From Nymphaea colorata (lineage: Eukaryota; Streptophyta; Magnoliopsida; Nymphaeales; Nymphaeaceae), in NCBI RefSeq assembly GCF_008831285.2, contig NC_045138.2, positions 16,587,934 through 16,651,933 on the forward strand: a stretch of DNA of 64,000 bases. Reading direction: 5' to 3'. A program made the position numbers and the translations under genes. This document shows positions 13,637 through 25,961 of this stretch, piece by piece (the stretch's first letter is position 1; every line of letters begins with the position of its first letter). The notes beneath the pieces were generated by a model. It saw only the letters and a program-made list of their open reading frames with translations, made no database searches and was not told the DNA's origin.

Positions 13637-16600
13637 TATATATATATATATACCTTTCGTATGTATGTACGTGGGTGCACGCATCTCTTACCATAAATCC
13701 AAAGGCCAATTTTTAAATATAGACAGATATGGGCTGATCTGATGCGGCCAATTCTGCCAGCTACCACCAGTCGACATATATTTAAATAAAATAAAAGTAC
13801 AATTAAAAATACTAAATACCGATGCGGCCGATGCATATCTCTCCTTGAGAATTCTGAAAAACACTGACAGCATTGCATTGGTCCAAGAAAAACTTATTAA
13901 ACTTACGAAATTTTCAAAGCCATTTATTTTATATCAAAATAACAACGTAAATTGAACTGGTAAAGTTTCTGCCCGAACTTCATATTATCTTTAAGAAATA
14001 GCAAAAATATTTGCATTTTTGTCTTTACATGTATAAATATGCGCAGGACCTTAGTTTAGCGATCCGAGACGTAAGTTTTTCAAAAAGATAAATACAATGC
14101 TCACTGTCTGAACACCCCAGACTGCGGCGTGCTTTTCCATGGTCAAAAGTGTTTGAACTTTGACTCACTCTCAAACATATGGACCCACATATCCAGATCC
14201 AAAACCATGGTCCTTCACTTTTAACTATGGCAAAATCAAAGTGGATTATTTGGTTTTGAACGGGCCAAAGAAGTCCATACCCAAAAAACAATCTTAAAAC
14301 TTTTTAGGGCCGTTTGGCAACAGTAACATATTGTCGCTCGCTCTTATGTCTCAAAAAGCATCGTACATTTCCATAAATCTACTTGATTTTTTAGGTATAC
14401 TTATTGGATAATAACAGCATATCACAGTTTTACGAATTTATCCAAAAAAATTGATATAAGTTAATGTAACAAATCCTCAATCCTTGAATTCTAAAATAAT
14501 GTGTTTGATAGGAAGAACATCGTGTTGTTAGAACAAATGTTCTTAAAAGACATGTTGGAAGAATATTATGTTTTTTCTTTATTTCTGCTGCAGACCTGGC
14601 TACCAGATGATCACCCTCAGCTTTTATGAATTTACGTTTTTCTTTATTTGTAAAATATAATTTGATTTTAAAACAATCTCACCTACCCTCATATAGTTTG
14701 ATGGATACTAAATGCGCCCCATAACAAGGAGAATCCAGCTTCAAAAAAGCCAGAAAACCGGGATATTATGGGGCTATTAATGTTGTGTTATGCTGTATAA
14801 AATATGAGATGGTGTTCCATACAAGTGCAGCAAGAACACTATGTTCTTCTTATCAAACAATCGGCCTTCAACAAATACATTTTCGTTCAGTTTGTGCACG
14901 AAATTGACGCTCACAAAAGCCGAACAACGTGTGCGCTTCTACCCTCCTTTTGGATGTACTGTCAAAAGCAGATTATTTGAGCCCCTGGTTTTCCATGGTG
15001 CTGGAACAAGACGGTGTGGCATCAAGAAAGTTGGCCCACGGGTGGTGAAAAAGGTTGATGCCGCCATGCTTAAAGCTGAAGGATTGTGGTAGGTAATCCA
15101 ACAGCAGCGTGATCCTCCCGGGTAATTCTCTCCATAATGCTCTGCCTCATAGAAAAGATGCTGTGTGCATATGCAGATCGATATGAAACAATTGATTTCT
15201 GGTCTCCATAAGAAGCCAAACAATTGCATGTTGCCGACAATTTTAGGAAGATAAAGAAGAAAGAGAGAAGAGAGAGAAAGAAAGAAAGAGATGGCACAAG
15301 TAGGAAAGAAAGAAAGAGAGAGAGGGAGAGAGGGTGTGCACATGGTATGACACTTTTGAAAAGCATGCGGACCCCAAGTCTATCTTTTGCAGAGAAGTAT
15401 ATGTTTGCAGTACATACCATATACTTTTATGGTAGTCAAGAATATTATATGTTTCTTTTTAATGTATGTTCCGGGCATGCAATATACTTTATTGTAGTTG
15501 AGAATATTATACTTCATTTACTAAAAACTCCCCCTTTCTCTTTCAATGCAATCAAACCTTTGAGAACAGAGCCACTGGTGCTCTGTATAACTGCAAAACT
15601 ATGGTGCATTTGTTGTTTTCTTCGGTTAAGGAGCTGGTTCTCCTGCTTCAAAATTGACCACAGAAAACTTTTTTTTTTTTTCTAGAAAGAGAAAGCCCAT
15701 GAGCTTTCCAAAATTGACCTGTCAATGTGACCTTGGTGAGTGGGCTGAGAAAGTCTACCATGACCCACGAGGTTTGGTTTGCTTTCTATCATAGCAGTTA
15801 TCTTCAACAACAAAAGTCCCGATCTTTTCCTCGCCAAATCTAACTAATCCTCCAGCTGGTTATCTTTTCCCCTTCTTCTTCTCCTCTCCTGTAGTTGTAC
15901 ATCTCAGAAATTAAGAAGACACAATAAAATATGTAAAAGTTATTGACTATATGTGGGAAAGAACTCAAAACGCAGTATTTTGGGTTTTCAACATCTCATT
16001 CTCTTTATTCTCTGTGCAAAAAGAAGTCATCGCAGGATGGCAGCGTTGTTGATAACACCTAGCACAGAAGCACCGATAAGAGTATTTCTTACAGAGCCTC
16101 CATGAGAGCACACTTGTTTGCTGCTGAGCCCATGCCACCTACTGTTACTGTACTGTAGCGCAAATGTCCATGTCTGTTTTCCATTTCATTGTCAATTTTC
16201 TACCACCACAATGACAAAGAAGCTTTGACACTTAGTAAATTTGGCAGAAAAAGAGGTAAGTCTGATATCTTGGAAAGATTTAAGACACTTGGGGAGTCAT
16301 GTGATAATGAAAAATGCATGACGTTAAAATTTTTTTTTGACCTTTTTAGCGAAAGGAAAAGGAGAGAAGAACAGAAGGAATCCCTTCCCTGTCCATCGAT
16401 GAAACATGAAAGGTCCCAATTACCATTTCATTAATATTGTGGACCACCTTTCTGCTACTTGAGAAAAATGCCAACTTGCAAATTTCCCTTTTCCTGAACA
16501 AAACAAGTCTTCCTTGTCAAATTTATTCATGCTGTTCCAAGCGGCTATGCTTCCAAGGGTACTGTCTCGTACTAAGCAGAGGGTCCACTCCCCACACCAA

Positions 16601-16871
16601 TTTCTCCGATGTGGAATCCAAGGATACCCAAGTAAATTAACAGATGAAACAGAAAACATAAGAAATTTTTGATGCTGCAGCAAAAGTTTTTTTTTTTCCT
16701 AATCAAAAAGTTGAAAACTTATTAAAATCCAAAAAGTTTCCCTCCAATCTTGAAAACATCATTATTCTATTGCGTAACCACCGCCAAGCTCCGGTAACTC
16801 ATAAAAAGTAAATGAACAAACGAGTAATCCAAGGATGAGAACCCTCTAACCCACCAAATTCCGTTGCGCAT

Positions 16872-16879
16872 TATAAAAA
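16872..16879 (+). promoter_or_regulatory. Probable TATA box of the beta-galactosidase gene
   Basis: TATAAAAA lies 209 bp before the start codon at 17081. A transcript starting about 30 bp later would have a 5' UTR of roughly 175 nt. No other good TATA box lies closer. Confidence 0.55.
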
Positions 16880-17080
16880 CCTAGAAGGGAACCTGGAATT
16901 TTATCATCAGAGTGCTTATGCCAAAGAGAAAAGAGCCAGTGACGGTGGAGCAGCAACACTGGTAGTAGTGGCAAGATCAGAAGGCAGGGAGCTTTAAGGC
17001 TCTCTGTCTTTTTCCACCACTTCAGAGAAAGAAAGAAAGGAGCCAGTTCCCTTCATAGGAGTTGCAACTCAGATTCAACA

Positions 17081-20000
17081 ATGCTATTCCCAACAAGAAT
17101 ATGTTGCTTTAATCTTTCCTTCGTCTCTCTCTCTTTGTTGCTCTTGTTAACTTTGGTGGGCAATGTACTTTCTGGTGTGACCTATGACCGCAAGGCCATC
17201 GTCATCAATGGGCAGAGAAGAATTCTTATCTCTGGTTCTATTCACTACCCCAGAAGCACCCCCGAGGTACCAATCTTATTTTTCGTTGAAACTTTTTTGC
17301 TTTAATATTTTGCCATATTTATCCTTTTTGTTATTTTTCTTAGTGTTTTGTGGCCTTCTTTGGATTTTATAGATGTGGGAAGATCTAATTCAGAAGGCAA
17401 AAGATGGAGGCCTTGATGTTATACAGACTTATGTGTTCTGGAACGTGCATGAGCCTTCTCCTGGAAATGTATGTGGGTTCTCTTTCTTTCATCCCATCCT
17501 TTTCCCTTTTTTTTTCCTCTTTAGCTCTATGTTCTTTGGTTTTCCATGTTGGCATTTATTTTGTTTCCAGTTTGACGGATTTTCTGCTCGAGTGGAGTGT
17601 AGCTAGTGTGCGTTATACAAACGGTTCATATTTCAAGCTCCTCTTATCCTGGGGATTGTTACATTTTTTTTTCCACTTTTCATGCATTTTTTTAGTTTCG
17701 TTTCTCAAACAATTGATCCTACGGCTAATCTCTGAAGCTGTTGCCTAACAAACCTGTTTCCAATTGTCCTCCTCCTATGAATATGTAGTTATTGAAACGC
17801 TTTGATTTGCTGGATGGCTTTTTAGCACGCTAGATTTGTCTGTGCTTTCAGTTCGAACGTGTTCTGTGGATTAATTTGGTCTGCATTTTCCGCTATCTGG
17901 ACGTCTGACACTATGGTAAAACATTTTCAGTATAATTTCGAAGGAAGGTTCGATCTTGTTCGGTTTATTAAGACCGTCCAGCGAGCTGGTCTTTTCGTTC
18001 ATTTGCGAATTGGGCCCTATGTCTGCGCAGAATGGAATTTTGGGTATCTTTCTCTTGCACTTAAATCTCTGGTTTGGTTCGTTTGCTCTTCTGGCTTCTG
18101 GTTATTTATGTGGTTTCTGTACCTTGTGGCAGGGGACTTCCTGTTTGGTTAAAGTATGTTCCTGGAATCAGTTTCAGAACAGATAATGGTCCTTTCAAGG
18201 TCTTTACTCCATTGACAATCTTTAGTATAGATTTTGGTGTTGCTTTAGCATCCTTATTTATAATAATCGATGAGTCCCTCACATAGAGAGCCTTTCTCTT
18301 CTTGTTTCTTGCAAGACGCTTCATTCATGGTTTTTCTGTTGGATGCAGATGGCAATGCAGAAGTTCACGGAGCAAATTGTGTCAATGATGAAGAGTGAAA
18401 AGCTCTTTGAATCTCAAGGAGGGCCTATCATCTTGTCTCAGGTACTAATCTTTAAGTTTTTCCCTCTTCCACTATTTCCCGTTATGTTTAGCTCATTTGT
18501 CAATTTGTTGCAATATTGGTTTGATTGAGAAACTAACATGCACAAGGTTTCGTTTGGTTCTTGCAGATTGAGAACGAGTATGGTTTAGAGGCCAAGGCAC
18601 TAGGGCCTGCAGGTCATGCATATATGACATGGGCTGCAAACATGGCAGTGGGGACAGAAACAGGTGTTCCGTGGGTGATGTGCAAAGAAGATGATGCCCC
18701 TGATCCTGTGGTAAAAAATTAGCACCTTTTTCATGATTTGATGTTCTTTGCTCAATCCTCAATATACTATTTTATATATGCTTTTAGTATGATATTTTTC
18801 AGTCTGCTGCATGACTTCAAATTCTTTGAGATGCTGAGTATGTTTCATGACTAATCTTATCACAGATCAATACATGCAATGGTTTCTATTGTGATTACTT
18901 TTCTCCCAACAAACCTTATAAGCCTACAATGTGGACGGAGGCATGGAGTGGCTGGTAATTTTGCTATTTATATGTTATAGCTCAAAATCTTGTTTTTTAG
19001 GTGAATTGATCTCCTATAAAGAAGTTAAACGAAAGTTTATTTGGTGATGGTGTTTCTCACTCCATTATAGTATTACCAATTATTGTGACTCAATTTCTTC
19101 TTGCTCGGTTATATTGCAGGTTTACAGAGTTTGGTGGTACACTTCGTGAAAGGCCAGTAGAAGACTTAGCATTTGCAGTTGCTCGTTTCATCCAAAAGGG
19201 TGGTTCCTTTGTTAACTATTACATGGTAATTTCTCAGAGAATATGGACTTGTTATGTGCTTTTTATGTTTATAAACTATAGTCTATATTGGAGTAAACGG
19301 AATTTAAACTGCAGTATCATGGAGGAACAAATTTTGGGCGAACTGCTGGAGGGCCTTTTATCACAACGAGCTATGACTATGATGCCCCAATTGATGAATA
19401 TGGTAACATGCCTGATCCACATTTGGCCATGTAGGAAGTTCAGTTTTTATTTTTTAGTTTAACTTTTCTGCATATCGTCATATTTGGTCATGCCTGAGTT
19501 GACATCATTCAAATGCTGAATGTTGGTGAATCCTTTCTTAGCTTCTATGGAGCTATAGAAATTTAAGTTTTATCTAAAAAATATTATTAAAAATGTGCCC
19601 AACTTTTAATGACATAGAAAAAGCGGACTCCAATTTTCAATCAATTACCTTTCCATGTTATAGCCAACTTTTACATGGGCGATGTCAAGTTTGATATTGA
19701 AAAGAACTAAGGATCTAAATGGTTCTTAGGTTCCTGAAATTCTAATCTATGTTTGCCATCTCCCTTTTAGTTTCTAACAGCTTCTCTGGCAGGTATGATC
19801 AGGCAACCAAAGTGGGGGCATCTCAAAGAGCTGCACAGGGCAATTAAACTCTGTGAGCATGCCTTAGTTTCTGCGGATCCAATTGTGACTAATCTAGGAA
19901 ATTTCCAGCAGGTCTATTATCATTTAGCTTTCTAAGCCTCTGCTTATGTATATAAGCTCCTTAGGAGCTCATCTGTTCAATGAACTGAAGTAGATTTGTT

Positions 20001-23000
20001 GACACTGCAGGCTCATGTCTTCTCTTCAGAATCAGGTGGATGTGCAGCCTTCCTGACAAATACTGATCCAAAACTTACTGCAAGAGTGTTTTTCAACAAT
20101 ATGCACTATTATCTACCTCCTTGGTCAACCAGCATCCTTCCAGACTGCAGAAACGTAGTATTTAACACAGCCAAAGTGAGTCGAAGACAAGTTTCATTAT
20201 AGAATCCTTTAATGAATCATTTTTGTTGCGACCTAAATGAATCTTGGCAAAATCAGGCTGTGGAGACTCTCCATGTGTTGAACAGTTATAATCAGATATG
20301 ATGTTCATAGAACTTTTGCTAAACACTAGCTGCTAATGGATGTTAATCACAGGTAGGAGTACAGACATCAAAGACGCAAATGTCCCTAGGCAGTAGCCGA
20401 TCTCTTTCTTGGGAGACATATGATGAAAATATCAACTCCTATGAAGATAACTCAATGACAATGGTTGGATTGTTGGAGCAAATAAATGTCACTAGAGATA
20501 CCACTGATTACCTGTGGTACAAGACAAGGCAAGCAACTTAGCTGCAGACTTTAGGATTCATCCCCTCTCCCATTTCTCATATAATTCATTTATCATTGTC
20601 TCTGTTCCAGTATCTATATTGATCATTCTGAAGCTTTTCTGCGGAATGGCCAACATCCTGTTCTTTATGTTCACTCAGCAGGGCATGCCTTGCATGTTTT
20701 TGTGAATGGGCAGCTTGCAGGTACTTTATCTTCTTTCAACCTTTTTTGCTTCTACCAGTAATTTTCCTAAGAGAAACTAATAGGAGATTTCCCCATCTGA
20801 GTTCTTGTTCTCTTTCTTGATCTCAGGAACTGCATATGGAAATGGTGAAAATCGCCAATTTACTTTTACTGGTAATGTAAACCTGCGAGCTGGAGAAAAT
20901 ATCATTGCCCTCCTAAGTGTAGCTGTTGGTTTGCCGGTTAGTTTTTTAACATATTCTTATTATTCTATTTTGATCCTAGCTCATAATTTTCAGCAGAAAA
21001 ATGTCACTTTCATTCTCAAGGCATTACTTTTCTGACAAGCTCCCTTTTCTGGAATTTTCTTGTCTGAAGAACATCGGCATGCATTATGAATCTTGGAACA
21101 CAGGCGTTCTTGGTCCAGTTGTGCTCAAGGGTCTTAACAAAGGAAACTGGGATTTGACCTGGCAGAAATGGACTTACCAGGTGCATACTTTGACTTTGAA
21201 TTGGAATAGACTGGAAGAATTAAAACATCTCTACCTGAGATACTTATCAACATAGTCTTCAGGTTTACACGTTACTGTTGTTCCTTGTTGATGGAACTGA
21301 AACTTAATGCATTAAATTCTCTCTTTAGGTTTTTGATGAGATGATAAGAAATCTCTCAACTTGTCCAAATAGCAGTTAATTTGTGGAGTACATTAAAATT
21401 TTCGAAAACGATTAACTTCCATAAATATAACTTCTTTTATGCAGGTTGGTTTGAAGGGAGAAAATTTGAATCTGCACTCTCTGGAAGGGGTTTCTTCTGT
21501 GGAATGGGCACAAGGGTCACTATTTTCAAGGAAAACTCAACCACTAACTTGGTACAAGGTAATAACCAGGGAAGGTGACCATGCACTTGTATAGTCCTGG
21601 AAAAATTATTTATTGATTCCTTACTGTGGGTTCATTGTTAGGCCTATTTTGATGCACCTTCTGGTAGAGATCCACTAGCTTTGGACATGGGCAGCATGAA
21701 AAAGGGCCAAGTATGGATTAATGGACAAAGCATTGGAAGATACTGGCCAGCAAATATTGCACAGGGTGACTGTGGCGAATGCAGATATACTGGGACTTTC
21801 CGACAGCAAAAATGCCAAAGTGGCTGTGGACTACCCACTCAACGCTGGTGAGTAACTTTAACTTTAACAGGATCATATGCTTTGATTGTTAAATATTTTT
21901 GAATAACTGATTTGTGGAATTAGACCTCATCTCTATGGTGTTTATGGCATCATATCTTTGATTTACTGATGCACCTGGGGTTTACACAATGACAATAACT
22001 GCTATAAAGTGCAGTGATGCCCTTGCAACAGGTTTTGACTATATTTTATTAATTACCCATTATATTAGTCATCCTTTTGGAAGTTCTAATATTTCTTAAG
22101 ATGTGTCTCTTCTTCCATTAGCATCATGGATGTTGGTAGACAACAGTCTGGGCATCTACCTTCTTTCAAAAGTGTCCTAAAAATTCTTGATTTTGAGATT
22201 GAAATATAAGATAGCTTCTGACAGAGAAAATAATCAAACTCTGCTCCCAGATGCTGATTTGACAGGGTATTTGGAAAGAAAAAATAACTGAGCTAGTTTT
22301 GGGTTTTCTCTTTTGATGTTGACTGTGAACTGGGGAGAGTAGTCAGAATACATAGTCTCACTGTAGTCCATCATTGTGCAATTAAACTACTCTTCTAGTA
22401 GATTGGATTTTGGTCACCTCTTTCGTTATCTCAGAATTTGTTCAAACAGTTGAGTGCAATATGCAGGTACCATGTGCCCCGTTCATGGGTGCGCCCAACA
22501 GGCAACCTCCTTGTAGTATTTGAAGAGATAGGAGGTGATGCATCTGGGATATCCCTAGTTACAAGATCTCTGGCAAGTGTCTGTGCAGATGTCTCCGAAT
22601 TTCATCCTTATTTGAGGAACTGGCACCTTGAAAATTATGGCAAGACAGAAGTGCTACAACAGCCTAAGATCCATATTCACTGTGAAGAAGGACAAACCAT
22701 AACAGCAATAAAATTTGCAAGCTTTGGTACTCCACTTGGTTCATGTGGTGATTTCCAGTTGGGAGCTTGCCATGCTCCAGATTCACATTCAATCCTTGAA
22801 AAGGTATGGATTTGTTCTTGGAAACCTTGGACAATGTGTTAGCATATTCTAACATTTCTTGTTGCTCTCAAAGTCTTAGTTGAAAAGTGGAACATAAAAA
22901 TTGGCTGCTCAGTGCAGGCGTCTGTGATGGGGCTGAGTTTTGTCAAGTCCATGGTTGATTTAGCCTCATTTCGAGGTGTTTCAGGACAATTTGAGTTGTA

Positions 23001-23315
23001 TATTAAATGAGTCTCCCCTCTGCAAGTAATCAGAAGACTTGCCTAGTTGCTTAATGCCTTTATGAGTAGTCATGCTTTTCATTGGTCTCTGATGGTTTTT
23101 TTCATATTCTTCGTGACTTTCCAAGAAAAGGTTTTTACATTTCACGATGATTGTAATTTCAAGTTTCTTATTTACTTTTTCACTCCTTGTGCTTTCAGAG
23201 TTGCATAGGACAACAGAGATGCTCGGTCGCCGTATCAAACACTGAATTTGGTGGAGACCCATGTCCCAATATATTGAAAAGAGTAGCTGTGGAAGCCATA
23301 TGTGGTTATACCTAA
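17081..23315 (+). CDS. Beta-galactosidase, GH35 family with C-terminal lectin domain (BGAL3-like)
   Basis: The enzyme removes terminal beta-galactosyl residues from cell-wall polysaccharides in the apoplast. Nineteen exons: 17081-17266, 17373-17468, 17931-18043, 18133-18199, 18349-18441, 18567-18710, 18866-18954, 19120-19225, 19315-19402, 19793-19911, 20011-20175, 20353-20528, 20611-20720, 20827-20936, 21070-21180, 21445-21558, 21642-21847, 22467-22803, 23199-23315. They encode 848 aa, a normal length. Residues 1 to about 31 are a signal peptide with a leucine-rich core; the mature part starts [15 protein letters not shown]. The GH35 catalytic domain carries IENEYG (proton donor Glu189) and WTEAWSGWF (nucleophile Glu258), plus [14 protein letters not shown] galactose-binding SUEL-type lectin domain covers about 765-847 ([27 protein letters not shown]). 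Most of the protein aligns by eye with Arabidopsis BGAL3. Intron 12 begins with GC (20529) instead of GT. The frame is intact, so the gene looks functional. Confidence 0.96.
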
Positions 23316-24010
23316 ACAAATCTGCGAAGGCACTTATCATAGATGTGAAATTCCTCATATATCAAATGTTTTTCTGCTTTGTAATCTAAAAAGTTGAAAG
23401 GAAAAAAAGGGCACATAATAGTGTGGCAAAGAAGGTGATTTTATGGGTGGTTGTAGATTGTTCATAGTAGTGTTTCATTGGTACATGTAATTCTTATGGG
23501 GTCTTAATTGTGGCTCTCCATGTATTGGATGTCAGGTTTCGGTCCTTGCCTTAACCGATATTTCCCATTTGAAAAATGGAAATGAAAGCAACAAGCTCAT
23601 TTGCTTTATTTTCAAATGCTCTCTCTCTCTCTCTCCCTCCCTGTAACCACTCCTTTCTGTTTGTCCATAAGTAGCCTTTAAGCTTTACGTGCGTGCAGGC
23701 GTGTGTTTTATGTGAATATGTGCATGTGTGCGCTTCTTGTTGTATGGTATGTACTAACTTCTAGTGAATTATTATGGAATGCATGTGCTAAGACTAGGTG
23801 GTTGCACATGGAAGCTTGTTTGGCATTGTATACTTGCATAGTTGCATTCTCCAAGGGATCTCACATGGCCTCAACAACATGCAATTCATAAGCAGGTATA
23901 GCCATGCCCGTGACTGCCTTCTCTCTCTCGCTCGACTTACGCCCGTGAGTGCCTTCTTGCTATCTCTTGTTTTATAGTATTTTTTGTTGCTTTTCTTACC
24001 CATCATGTGA

Positions 24011-24045
<35 letters not shown>

Positions 24046-25946
24046 GAAAATCGTTTTTTCACCATTTTTTTCTTTTTACCCCCCTCTCCAGTCCCCAAGA
24101 AACTAATTTGACTCTCATCCTTTATATGAGCTGCACCTCTCCCTCAATATCTCTCTCTCTCTTGCAGTAGGGTTTGAGGAGTTTTGGCCACATTTATGAA
24201 CTTTCGTTTTGTTAAATAGCTACCGGCTGCATTCTTCTCCAATCTAATAAAGCTACTATATAGATCGGGTGAGAGGGAATATCTTTTGACAAAGTAGCAT
24301 CCTTTCCACTGGTTCTGATATACTTACACATCTTTATTGAGGAATTGGATTCTGCCGTCACCATATTAATATCTATGGTGGGATCGGCGCCCACTAAAAT
24401 CTGACTCCTGTTATCTTTCTTTGCTTTCTTTTTCCTTTCATGACAGAAAAAGTTTCCAAAACGAGGCGGCCATTACATGGATCCTTTCTTGCATGGGAGA
24501 ACCATGAGTGAGTCGCAACAACCAATATGTTGGCAACCCCATGAAAAGGTTTATAGGCTGCAGAACGGAAAAAATTAAGCTTGGTTTTCTCTCTATCTCT
24601 AACCTTATGCGATGAACAACTCTCACATATTTTGTACCTTTTGGCTTCTATAGTGAACTCTTATAGATTTTGTGCCTTACTATCGAATGCCTCCAACAAC
24701 AATGCATGCAAATAGTTTTAATTTTGAACAAAAAAGTTTAAGCCGTAGCACAGCTGGTTTAGTTGGCAGTTTGGTGAAAGTTTAGTTGTCATTTTGACGA
24801 TGGATGCACGATACTTTAGTTGATGGATGTCTCTCCTCACTCATATCTCGAAACAGCGTTGGATTTTGGAGGTAGAAAAAATAGGGAGACTTCGGTCTCT
24901 TTTGAGTATCTGTCTAATAAAAATGAAAAAAGAAAGGAAATCGTATCAAATCCAAATTATTTGTGTGCCCATAAGCACATCTCTCTGCCTTTTCTGCTAC
25001 AAATACTTGACAACAATTTTCGGATTTCACTTGTCACTTTGGGTTTATTGTCTCTTTATTTGTGCATATATATAGTATTTCTAAGAAATCCTTGAGAAGG
25101 ATGACCGATGGATCCAAGTGGCGTGGATTTTGCTAACTACAAAAGCAAAATTGAAGTTAACAAGATGGAGAACCTAAAAAACAATATTCTTCTCAAGCCA
25201 CACGCAACCTATCTTCACCTTTTTTGCTGAAAAACGAATATTTGAAATCTTAAGAGTGCTAAACTTTTCTCTTTGAATACTTTCAATAATGTTCCTCATG
25301 TTACGACCACTAATGCAAAATGTGCTCATTTTATTGGCTTTTGCGACATCGGATGAAAGGGTCTGGTAGTTAACAAAAGACAACTAGATCAAAATTAGCT
25401 ATTAATGAAATGGAAAAAAATATTTGTCCTCACAATAAATAAAAGTTTTTTTTTTCATTTTAAGAAGTTAAAAAATTATTTGTCTACATTCGTCTGATAT
25501 TCAGAAGGCTTGCATGGTTCATGTGTTTCGGCGATTAAACAAGGCCCTGAAGTAGGTTGGCTTGAGCTAGCAAAAAAAATCTGTTAGGTATTTCCTTTTT
25601 TCATAAGTATATTGAAAAAAAATCTAATTTTTAAGTTGATGAAAATTCACTTCAAACCTTTATTTGATAATTTTATGAAAAATGCAAATTTCATTAAAAA
25701 TTAGAAAATTGTTATATTACAAGTGAAAGATGATCAAAAAGTGAAAATTTCCCCGGTTTGAAAAAGTGGAAGGTCGATATGAGGCTGGGTTTCGTCCCGT
25801 GTTAGGTGACTGATGAGGATACCCGCATTCCTCCATTTCACCATATGGACATTTTCATCTAAAGGTTATTTGTCCCGTTTAATTCGAACGGTTGCTGAAA
25901 CCTCATAGAGAGAGAAGGTGCCATTGCCTGTTCGGACAGTCCTGTT
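23316..25946. other. Spacer between beta-galactosidase and thioredoxin genes
   Basis: This holds the beta-galactosidase 3' UTR and then AT-rich DNA without a gene. CT runs occur at about 23620-23640 and 24148-24165. At 24746-24757 TAGCACAGCTGG looks like a pol III A-box, but no B-box follows at a suitable distance, so I do not call a SINE or tRNA. Confidence 0.65.
24011..24045. repeat. Compound (CT)n(TA)n microsatellite
   Basis: About 8 CT units are followed directly by about 10 TA units, the same junction as at 5844-5906 and 63800-63922. Confidence 0.9.
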
Positions 25947-25961
25947 GAGAGAGAGAGAGAG
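25947..25961 (+). repeat. GA tract abutting the thioredoxin start codon
   Basis: A run of GA units ends directly at the ATG (25962). It is part of the 5' UTR; GA/CT tracts in plant 5' leaders often affect transcription, but nothing more can be said from sequence. Confidence 0.8.

Larger units (their letters stand above)
11771..16871. other. Gene-poor spacer upstream of the beta-galactosidase gene
   Basis: No gene is supported. TA tracts lie at about 13278-13297 and 13637-13651. The motif 'gaaatatatatatacaa' occurs three times at about 13350-13465, next to repeats of 'cattaaacaatctgatg'. 15245-15335 is a purine-rich run (GAAA/GAGA) whose open frames are low-complexity. The 16 kb between the WD40 and beta-galactosidase genes is therefore mostly repeat decay. 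Confidence 0.65.

Noticed and set aside
15070..15685. Open frames on both strands rich in Lys/Arg/Glu or Ser/Leu/Phe
   Set aside because: They arise from a purine-rich low-complexity tract at about 15245-15335 and show no domain or splice structure.
24746..24757. TAGCACAGCTGG, matching a pol III A-box; possible SINE or tRNA
   Set aside because: No B-box at a suitable distance and no foldable tRNA structure.
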